64,000 nucleotides of DNA from Syntrophus sp. PtaU1.Bin005. Its GTDB lineage: Bacteria; Desulfobacterota; Syntrophia; Syntrophales; Syntrophaceae. Shown here piece after piece: positions 57,748 to 64,000 of this stretch. The DNA is taken from NCBI GenBank assembly GCA_002067745.1, contig MVRU01000006.1, positions 1 to 64,000 on the forward strand, read 5' to 3'. The position numbers and the translations under genes were made by a program. Position 1 is the stretch's first letter, and every line of letters begins with the position of its first letter. The notes beneath the pieces were generated by a model. It was given only the letters and a program-made list of their open reading frames with translations, made no database searches and was not told where the DNA came from.

Positions 57748-58308
57748 TCAGCTCGTCTCCATGACGGACAACAGGTGGCGCTCGATTTCCTCCTTCGAAA
57801 GCAGTCCGACGAGGGTATTTACCAGCCTCCCCTTGGAGAAGAGCAGCATGGTGGGGATATTCCGGACATTGTACTGTTGAGCGGTCAGGGGATTCTCATC
57901 CACATTCAGCTTGGCGATTTTGATTCCGCCCCCGTATTTTGCGGCCAGTTCTTCGAGATGCGAGGCCAGGGAACGGCAGGGACCGCACCAGGGCGCCCAG
58001 CAGTCCACCAGGACGGAACGGTTCGATGTCAGCACCTCTCCTAAAAACGTGCTGTCCGTAACCTCCACAGGCGTATGCAGGCCGCTTTCCACGACCAGCG
58101 GCGCACCGCAGCGGCCGCAGAGGGGGTGAGCATTGAGCCGATTTTCAGGCATGCGATTCTTTGTCCCGCAATTCAGGCACCGGATGATCATGTCGTCCAA
58201 CTTCGCATGGCATCGGCCGCATACGGGATTTTCCTTAAACCGCGTTCTGGGAATACGATTTTTTGTTCCACAGTTAAGACAACGAATGATGATATCGTCC
58301 GTATTCAT
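57748..58308 (-). CDS. Thioredoxin with duplicated zinc ribbon
   Basis: A 186-residue cytoplasmic thioredoxin related to Trx2/TrxC. ATG 58308 is chosen (GAGGATTTGGG upstream). Two tandem zinc ribbons precede the thioredoxin fold: CLNCGTKNRIPRTRFKENP then CGRC (residues 10-34), and CLNCGTKNRMPENRLNAHP then CGRC (residues 43-67). The redox site is DCWAPWCGPCRSLA (WCGPC about 102-106) and the cis-Pro loop NIPTMLLF. Trx2 proteins usually carry one ribbon. The gene ends 55 bp before the NUDIX start. Confidence 0.88.
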   Translation of the reverse strand: MNTDDIIIRCLNCGTKNRIPRTRFKENPVCGRCHAKLDDMIIRCLNCGTKNRMPENRLNAHPLCGRCGAPLVVESGLHTPVEVTDSTFLGEVLTSNRSVLVDCWAPWCGPCRSLASHLEELAAKYGGGIKIAKLNVDENPLTAQQYNVRNIPTMLLFSKGRLVNTLVGLLSKEEIERHLLSVMETS

Positions 58309-58438
58309 GGAAAAACCCAAATCCTCGTCATGTTTGCTATGCTTTGATCTGCAGCCGCCGCTGAACGGGCCAGCTGAAATTGCCCATAAATTACCCGAGT
58401 TGGATGGAAAAGTAAAGGCCCGAAGAGGGCGGCAAGGC

Positions 58439-59539
58439 TCAGATGAACAGGGCATCGAGAATCCTCAGCTCGACCCGTGAAAAGGGGTATTTCCGGATGT
58501 CAGCGGGGGATGCCCAAAGCCGGTTGCCGGCGGCAGGCGATAGCGGACCACCTTCCTGGATCGTCCCGGAGAAAACGTGAAGCGTCAGCCGGAAATGCGA
58601 GTAGAACTGCTGCAGGGTCATCAGGTGATCCTTCACGGAAATGGAAATGCCGAGCTCCTCCCGGCAGCGGCTTTTCAGGGCATCCGTAACCGTTTCACCG
58701 GGATGGAGCATCCCGCCGGGAAACTTCCAGAGCCCTCCCAGAAAACCGTCTGCCGGTCGTCGAACGATGAAAAAACGGCCCTTAGAATCGCGGAGAATCG
58801 CTGCGCCGGCTTCCTTGTCCGGCCGTTTCGCCTTCTTTCCGGCCACCGGCAGCCGATTCTGGCAGTTGCCGGCGTAGCCCAGGCAGTTCGATCTCAGGGG
58901 GCAATCCGGACACTGCGGAATTCCCGGCCGACAAAGAAGCGCCCCCAGCTCCATGAGAGCCGAATTGAACGGACCGGGCCTCTCGGCGGGAACCAGCTTC
59001 TCCGCCAGAGCAGTGATAAACCGCTGCGTCGCACCGTCGCTCAACGGACTGTCCACAGCGAAAAGCCGGCACAGAACCCGCTTTACATTGCCGTCGACGG
59101 CCGGAACGGCCTTCCCGAAGGCCATACTGAGAATGGCCCCTGACGTGTAGGGGCCGATACCAGGCAGCGCCTTGAGCTCATCGGGATTTTCAGGCAGCCG
59201 GCCGCCATGGAGGTCCACAATCCGCCGGGACGCCGCGTGCAGATTACGGGCACGGCTGTAATAACCCATATTTTCCCAGGCTTTCAGCACCTCTTCCAAA
59301 GGGGACCGGGCCAGATCCTCGAGCGTTGGAAAGCGCTCCAGAAACCGTCGGTAATGAGGAATAACCGCCTCAACCTGGGTTTGCTGCAGCATGATCTCCG
59401 AAAGCCATATGGCATACGGGTCAGCAGTATTCCGCCAGGGGAGGCGCCGCTTATTCCTTTCATACCAGGCCAGGAGGCGTTCCGCGATACCGCCTGCGGT
59501 CTGTTCCGCCCGCTTCAGGGATGTTGTCCGTTTGTCCAT
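58439..59539 (-). CDS. mutY: A/G-specific adenine glycosylase MutY
   Basis: MutY removes A mispaired with 8-oxoG. The 366-residue protein has LPWRNTADPYAIWLSEIMLQQTQV (35-58), with the catalytic Glu in SEIMLQQT, the HhH LPGIGPYTSGAIL, the catalytic Asp in VDGNVKRVLCRLF, and the [4Fe-4S] loop CRPGIPQCPDCPLRSNC. A C-terminal NUDIX-like domain (about 245-366; KFPGGMLHPGE, CREELGI) recognises 8-oxoG. It ends over the upstream part of the thioredoxin gene's leader. Confidence 0.94.
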   Translation of the reverse strand: MDKRTTSLKRAEQTAGGIAERLLAWYERNKRRLPWRNTADPYAIWLSEIMLQQTQVEAVIPHYRRFLERFPTLEDLARSPLEEVLKAWENMGYYSRARNLHAASRRIVDLHGGRLPENPDELKALPGIGPYTSGAILSMAFGKAVPAVDGNVKRVLCRLFAVDSPLSDGATQRFITALAEKLVPAERPGPFNSALMELGALLCRPGIPQCPDCPLRSNCLGYAGNCQNRLPVAGKKAKRPDKEAGAAILRDSKGRFFIVRRPADGFLGGLWKFPGGMLHPGETVTDALKSRCREELGISISVKDHLMTLQQFYSHFRLTLHVFSGTIQEGGPLSPAAGNRLWASPADIRKYPFSRVELRILDALFI

Positions 59540-59711
59540 GTCGGAATCGTTTCTTCGCAGAAGGATTTTATTGATATTTCATGAGAGTTCCCGTATTTTT
59601 AAAGCGCCTCGGCACGATGGAAATCGTATATCACACGACGTGTTCCATCAGGAAGGCACTTTTTCAAGGGAAGCGTTTGATGTCCCTATTCCCCGTCGGG
59701 AGGTTCACGCC

Positions 59712-60149
59712 GTGCTGGAAGTGATGAAAGAACTGATGAAATCCAAGGACACCTGCGTATTGGCAACCGTATCCGGAAATGAACCCCATTGTTCGCTCAT
59801 GTCTTACGCCGTTGATGAGGACTGCAGGGAGATCTACATGATGACCCTCAGAAATACCCGGAAATATGAAAATCTGATGGCCAATCCCGCCGTCAGTCTG
59901 CTTGTCGATACCAGGGGGCAGGACTCTCCGGAAAACCGGCCTCGCACAAAGGCTCTGACCGTGACCGGCCGGTTTGAACGGATTGAAAGTGAAGAGGAAC
60001 AAGAGCGGATTCGGAATCGTCTGCTGGAGCGGCATCCCCACCTGAAGGCCTTTGCCGAAAGCCCGGAAACAGAGTTCTTCCGGATCAGGGCAAAATCTTT
60101 CCAGCTCCTGGACGGAATTACAGACGCCTCCTTCGTTTCTCTGGACTGA
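59712..60149 (+). CDS. Pyridoxamine 5'-phosphate oxidase-like flavin-binding protein
   Basis: A 145-residue split-barrel protein. GTG 59712, 8 bases after GGGAGG, is the preferred start; a longer open frame upstream has no ribosome site and runs over the mutY gene region. KDTCVLATVSGNEPHCSLMSYAVDED (12-37) and YMMTLRNTRKYENLMANPAVSLLVDTR (42-68) are the FMN-binding-type strands of this family. Substrate unknown; many such proteins reduce or bind flavins or heme. Confidence 0.75.
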   Translation: MLEVMKELMKSKDTCVLATVSGNEPHCSLMSYAVDEDCREIYMMTLRNTRKYENLMANPAVSLLVDTRGQDSPENRPRTKALTVTGRFERIESEEEQERIRNRLLERHPHLKAFAESPETEFFRIRAKSFQLLDGITDASFVSLD

Positions 60150-60239
60150 GAGCGCAGGCGGGAAAGAAGAAGTGACGGAACAACCGGTCCCAATGTATTC
60201 ATCCATGCAGGGCCCAGATCTCAGCAAGGGAGAAAATCC

Positions 60240-61889
60240 ATGAACATCTTCAAAGCGGCGGCCAATCAGCTTTACGAAACCGCCAGGAAGGAGGGCCGCC
60301 TCATCGAGGGCCGCTCTCTGGATGAATTGAAAGAAATCGCCCTGCGCCAGGAGGGTGTCATTCAAACCCAGATCGGCTCGGTGGCCGCGGATTCCGAGCC
60401 CATGTCCCGTTCGGCGCCCCACACCCGCAACAGCGTGGACCATCCCTTCGGCGAGGAGGAAGCGCAGCTGGCGGCGGAGATGCTGGAGCTCCTGAAAAAG
60501 GAAACGATCATCTCCCTGGACACCTTCATCGGAGACGGCCGGGACGGTGTTTCAGCACGGTTCCTCATCCCGGAGCAGTACGCCCAACTCGCCTACGGCT
60601 TGAAACTCCTCTTCAATCATCCGCCGGTCGTCCTGGACAACCCAACCTACACGATCATCTACTTCACCGACGGGTCCTTCGAGCGAAACCGCGAGAAGAA
60701 ACTGCTGGAAAAGGACATCTCCGTCCGCCTCATGCTGGGCGAAAAACGCGGAGACCAGGTCAAGATCTGCCGCAATACGATTTATCTCGGTGAGGGGAAA
60801 AAGGGCATCTTCCAGTTTGAAGACTGGCGGATCAAGGCCATCGACAAAACCGGGCTCTTTCTCCACGCCGGCGCCCGCCGCGACTTTCTCTGGGTTTATG
60901 ATCAGGCATCCGGCCGGCCGGAAATGACGGAGATCGTCACCGCGGCGGCAGGCCTGACCGCAACCGGAAAGACGACGACCCTCTGCCGCAAGTTCACGAA
61001 AATACCCAGGGAGCGCTCGGAAATGATCGGCGATGATGGAGGCGCCCTGATGTTTGACGGGGGTTACGCGGCCTTCGAAATGGGCGGCGTTTATGTCAAG
61101 ACGGAAGGGCTGGACGCTAGCCAGCCGGAAATCCTCCGGGCGGCGGAGTCCAAGGAAGCCTTCCTGGAGAACGTGGCCCTGACCAAGTATCCCTACATGC
61201 CCAATTTCGCCGACATCTCCAAGACAGGAAACGGCAGGGCCGTCGTCTCCCGGGACAACCTGGAAATCGCCTCGCCAAGCCTGCGGGCCGATCGCCTGAA
61301 CTACATCATCATCCTGACACGCAATCCCCTGGTCAACGTCATCAGCCGCCTGACACCGGAACAGGCCACCATGCAGTTCATCTATGGGGAATCCATCGAA
61401 AGCAGCGGGGGAAACCCTGAAGAGGCCGGCCGCTTCAAGCGGGAGTTCTTCCTCGATCCCTTCATGGCCGGCGAACGCCTGGAACATGCGATGATTTTTT
61501 ACGATATCGTCAAGCGCAATAAAATCCAGTGCTATCTGGCCAACACGGGAACCATCGGAATCCGGGAAGACAAGGTTACCCTGCGGCAGTCCCTGTCCAC
61601 CTACAACGACCTGGTCCGCAATCAGCTCCGCTTCAGCCTGGAGGCCGACCACCTGGGCTACCACTACCCCATTAAGTGCGACCGGGCCAACCTGGATCTT
61701 ATGGCCGCACACCGGCTTTTTGACGACCAGGACCTTCTGGAAAAGCGACTCCGGGATTTTTACCGCGGCCGCCGGGAATATCTGGAGGAATTTGAAGGGA
61801 CATACGGACGGATTCCAGAGGCGATTCGCGAGGCCCTTCCCTACCAGTACAAGGAATTTTCTCCAAGGGAAGCCTTCGATATCGAATAG
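60240..61889 (+). CDS. pckA: ATP-type phosphoenolpyruvate carboxykinase-like
   Basis: PEP carboxykinase interconverts oxaloacetate and phosphoenolpyruvate with ATP/ADP. ATG 60240 has AGGGAG upstream; 549 residues, similar to the ATP-type enzyme. The P-loop GLTATGKTTT is at 238-247 with Lys244, and EMIGDDGGALMFDGGYAAFEMG (here about 256-277) holds the metal-binding acids. The sequence is clearly divergent from E. coli PckA, and substrate-site residues (for example the RYAG/ GTPaG segments) are not obvious, so a specialised kinase of the same fold is possible. It stands alone. Confidence 0.75.
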   Translation: MNIFKAAANQLYETARKEGRLIEGRSLDELKEIALRQEGVIQTQIGSVAADSEPMSRSAPHTRNSVDHPFGEEEAQLAAEMLELLKKETIISLDTFIGDGRDGVSARFLIPEQYAQLAYGLKLLFNHPPVVLDNPTYTIIYFTDGSFERNREKKLLEKDISVRLMLGEKRGDQVKICRNTIYLGEGKKGIFQFEDWRIKAIDKTGLFLHAGARRDFLWVYDQASGRPEMTEIVTAAAGLTATGKTTTLCRKFTKIPRERSEMIGDDGGALMFDGGYAAFEMGGVYVKTEGLDASQPEILRAAESKEAFLENVALTKYPYMPNFADISKTGNGRAVVSRDNLEIASPSLRADRLNYIIILTRNPLVNVISRLTPEQATMQFIYGESIESSGGNPEEAGRFKREFFLDPFMAGERLEHAMIFYDIVKRNKIQCYLANTGTIGIREDKVTLRQSLSTYNDLVRNQLRFSLEADHLGYHYPIKCDRANLDLMAAHRLFDDQDLLEKRLRDFYRGRREYLEEFEGTYGRIPEAIREALPYQYKEFSPREAFDIE

Positions 61890-61910
61890 CAGGATGGAGG
61901 AGGAGCCCCT

Positions 61911-63305
61911 TCAGCGCATCGGGCCCCTGGCCAGAGAGGCGAAAACTCCCAGACTGCAGAGCAGGGCGAGCAGGAAAAAAGTCCATGTCATGCTTGTTAA
62001 AAGCAGTGGATAGTAGAGTGGGGACAGCTCCACTTTTCCGATCAAGAGGGCGAACATCAGCATGGCGATCCCCATGCTGAACATCTGCCCCAGAATCCGC
62101 ATCGTGGCCAGCGTTCCGGAGGCCAGCCCGAGGAACTTCCTGTCGACGGAACTCATGATGGCGTTCACATTGGGCGACGAGAACAGGGCAAACCCCAGCC
62201 CCAGCAGAACAAGGCTAAGCAGGATGGGAAACAGGGTCGAGAAGGTGGATATGAAGGTGAGCAGGCCCAGGCCGCAGACGGTGAGGGCCATCCCCAGGGA
62301 AGCCAGGATCCTGGGTTGAACCCGGTCGGAGAGGCGGCCGATCACCGGTGAAAAAACAGCCTGAAGAACCGGCTGGATCAGGAGAATCAACCCGGCGTAC
62401 TGCGGAGACAGGCCTTCAATGAGCTGCAGATAGAGGCTCATGAGAAAGCTCACGGCATAGGTGGCGCAGTAGTGGACCAAGGCGGCCAGGTTGGAGAAGG
62501 TGAAGGCCCGGTTTTGGTAGAACAGGGAGACGTTGATCAGAGGGCTGGGATTTCCCTTTTCCCATCTCAGGAAAACCACGATCCCGGCAATCCCGGCAAC
62601 AGCGGATAACCCGGCGGCCGCCGCCGGCAGGAACGAAATGCCAACCATCAGCAAAAGAAGGCTCAGGCTGTAAATGAAGGAGCCTGCCAGATCGAACCTC
62701 TCTCCCCGGGCTTCGGCCCATTCATCTTTCAGCTTCCACAGGGTGCAAAACAGGACGGCCAGCCCCAGGATGGCGTTCAACAGGAAGATGCTCCTCCATC
62801 CCAGATGCTGCGTCAGGATTCCACCGATCAACGGCCCCGCGGAAAGCCCGGTGTAGACGGCCGCAACGTTGATTCCCAGCACTTTCCCCCGTTCGCTGCG
62901 GGGAAAGACAGAGATGAGGATGGCCGTTGATGTCCCAAAGATCATGGCCCCGCCGATGCCCTGAAGAAAGCGCAGGATGATCAGCATGACGGCATCGGGA
63001 GCGGCGCTGCAGGCCAGGGAGGAAAGGGCGTAAAGGGCCACGCCCCAGAGAAAAAGCCTTTTCCTGCCGTAAAGGTCGGCCATCCTGCCCAGGGGGACCA
63101 GGCTCATTGCCGCCGCCAGCAAAAAGATGGTGGCCATCCAGTTCAGAAACAGGGCGTTCAGGGAAAATTCCCGGCCCAGGGCGGGAAGGGCCACATTGAT
63201 GGCGGATCCCATGAACGGCGTAAGAAAAGAGGCCATGGTGGTGACAACCAGGGCCACGGTTCGGCTTGCTGCCGGATAGGATCTGTCAGAAGGTGAGGAA
63301 GTCAA
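61911..63305 (-). CDS. MFS drug exporter, DHA2 (EmrB/QacA) type
   Basis: A 464-residue proton-driven exporter with 13-14 hydrophobic helices. Early elements are MGSAINVALPALGREFSLN and motif A GRMADLYGRKRLFL (about 77-90); motif C-like GIGGAMIFGTSTAIL and TGLSAGPLIGGIL follow, and a second GRLSDRVQPRILA repeats motif A after the central loop. Start assigned to TTG 63305; the ribosome site is weak. Convergent with pckA, 21 bp apart. Confidence 0.88.
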   Translation of the reverse strand: MTSSPSDRSYPAASRTVALVVTTMASFLTPFMGSAINVALPALGREFSLNALFLNWMATIFLLAAAMSLVPLGRMADLYGRKRLFLWGVALYALSSLACSAAPDAVMLIILRFLQGIGGAMIFGTSTAILISVFPRSERGKVLGINVAAVYTGLSAGPLIGGILTQHLGWRSIFLLNAILGLAVLFCTLWKLKDEWAEARGERFDLAGSFIYSLSLLLLMVGISFLPAAAAGLSAVAGIAGIVVFLRWEKGNPSPLINVSLFYQNRAFTFSNLAALVHYCATYAVSFLMSLYLQLIEGLSPQYAGLILLIQPVLQAVFSPVIGRLSDRVQPRILASLGMALTVCGLGLLTFISTFSTLFPILLSLVLLGLGFALFSSPNVNAIMSSVDRKFLGLASGTLATMRILGQMFSMGIAMLMFALLIGKVELSPLYYPLLLTSMTWTFFLLALLCSLGVFASLARGPMR

Positions 63306-63420
63306 AATTCTTTGCCTGCTGGAGCCGGCACAGCTGCAGACGGCTCTCTGGATAGGGAATTAAAGAGGCCCCGGGAGTCGGTCCCCGACGGGACAGACCT
63401 ATCAGAGAGTCCAATCCTGA

Positions 63421-63969
63421 TCAATCGAATTTTGACCCCTGCGAGGGACCGGAAGCCGTCTCCGGCTCATCCAGTGCGGGATTGCCGCCTGCCGGCGGGA
63501 TCACGGAGCCTTCTGATCGCTCCCGGACAACGGTGATCGGCACGTTGACGGTCCCGGCATAAAAAACGACAAGTTCCGCTGGAATGGTCCCCTCATTCAC
63601 GCCGTAATGGAGCTTGTTCACCACCTCGACGATGGGGTCCCCGGCCTTGAGGTGCAGCGTGTCTCCCCCGGTCGTCACGACCGTCAGCCCCCCGCTGAGC
63701 ACAATGCCGGCATTGATCACGGGATGGCTGTGCGTTTCCAGCCGGGCCCCTGCGGGGATGGTGATCCTCCGGATTGAGATCTCCGGCTGACTTTGCGGAT
63801 AGGCAGGCAGCAGCTGCCCATCCCAGCTCCTGGTCGTTTTGACGAGTTCCCTGGAGACAATGGAAACCGGGTCCGCCTCCGGACCGGGCCGAAAAGTAGA
63901 AGCGCAGCCGCTCAACAGAAACAGGACAACGGAAAGGGTTACCGGAAAGCCGATCCTTTTTTGGGGCAT
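63421..63969 (-). CDS. Cupin-domain lipoprotein
   Basis: A 182-residue exported cupin. ATG 63969 lies 8 bases after GGAAGG; ATG 63972 and GTG 63978 are alternatives. The signal peptide ends in the lipobox LLSGC (Cys about 22). The cupin barrel shows IPAGARLETHSHPVINAGIV (two His metal ligands), LSGGLTVVTTGGDTL and LKAGDPIVEV. A Pro/Gly-rich tail ends it. Divalent metal binding is likely; substrate unknown. Confidence 0.8.
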   Translation of the reverse strand: MPQKRIGFPVTLSVVLFLLSGCASTFRPGPEADPVSIVSRELVKTTRSWDGQLLPAYPQSQPEISIRRITIPAGARLETHSHPVINAGIVLSGGLTVVTTGGDTLHLKAGDPIVEVVNKLHYGVNEGTIPAELVVFYAGTVNVPITVVRERSEGSVIPPAGGNPALDEPETASGPSQGSKFD

Positions 63970-64000
63970 CATATGCACCTTCCTTCATTTTTGGCTACCC

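Noticed and set aside
1-64000. CRISPR arrays, insertion sequences, prophage or integrative elements
   Set aside because: No regular repeat-spacer pattern, transposase, integrase or attachment duplication was seen. The DUF2080-like gene alone is not evidence of a transposon.
1-64000. Further selenoproteins in the window
   Set aside because: I looked for other genes interrupted by TGA at a conserved Cys (redox proteins, FdhD, FmdE-type, thioredoxins) and found none; their reading frames are intact.

Overview
The window looks like chromosome from an anaerobic Desulfobacterota (deltaproteobacterial) bacterium, most likely of the Syntrophus/Syntrophales type. This is inferred from gene content: a complete menaquinone pathway, a six-gene Rnf complex with its ApbE flavin transferase, a periplasmic tetraheme flavocytochrome c of the fumarate-reductase type, several formate dehydrogenase maturation factors without structural genes, and oxidative defence limited to a catalase beside a Fur/PerR regulator. 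No 16S gene or other marker proves the taxonomy. I see no insertion sequence, prophage or CRISPR array.

Layout. 1-2 kb: catalase (cut by the window edge) and a Fur-family regulator. 2.2-15.2 kb: menaquinone genes menF-menD-menB and menC-menE-menH-menA. Between the two blocks sit a Tat-exported FmdE-domain protein, the flavocytochrome c behind a consensus promoter, a lipoprotein and a small unknown gene. 15.4-17.4 kb: two tandem FdhD-like genes and a universal stress protein. 17.5-28 kb: RseC-like protein, ApbE, an ABC-2 exporter, a PflX-like radical SAM protein and rnfCDGEAB, closed by a long terminator. 28-36.5 kb: GNAT acetyltransferase with a DUF2080-like partner, SDR dehydrogenase, secG with tRNA-Leu(GAG), PolX, endonuclease III, FdhE, MobB, RNase HI. 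36.7-39 kb: PspC, HtpX and menG/ubiE, which completes menaquinone synthesis. 39-46.5 kb: an unknown gene with a likely frameshift, thiM-thiE-HAD, DsbC-like, TlpA-like, CcdA/DsbD-like, RidA, PilZ and isochorismatase genes. 46.7-64 kb: SLC13-type transporter, large hybrid sensor kinase, DUF502, zinc-ribbon and PsiE proteins, two cytidylate-kinase-like proteins around an RsbRD-like protein, NUDIX, a double-zinc-ribbon thioredoxin, MutY, a flavin-binding small protein, PEP carboxykinase, an MFS exporter and a cupin lipoprotein.

Most notable observation. rnfB is not open in the ordinary code. An in-frame TGA stands at codon 54, exactly where the first cysteine of the N-terminal [4Fe-4S] motif (C-x2-C-x4-C-x17-C) is expected. 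Eighteen bases after it a GGT triloop caps an 8-bp stem, the geometry of a bacterial SECIS element. I therefore read rnfB as a selenoprotein gene. The preceding gene, rnfA, is also unusual: its six-helix core carries an extra N-terminal lipoprotein signal and about 100 extracytoplasmic residues. Two adjacent Rnf subunits thus depart from the textbook form.

How the genes fit together (inference). Rnf would exchange electrons between ferredoxin and NAD while moving ions. Menaquinone would link membrane electron carriers to the periplasmic flavocytochrome c, although no quinol dehydrogenase for it is seen here. ApbE would flavinylate RnfD and RnfG. The FdhD/FdhE/MobB factors point to formate dehydrogenases elsewhere in the genome, which in such organisms are often selenoproteins too, so Sec machinery is expected but is not encoded in this window.
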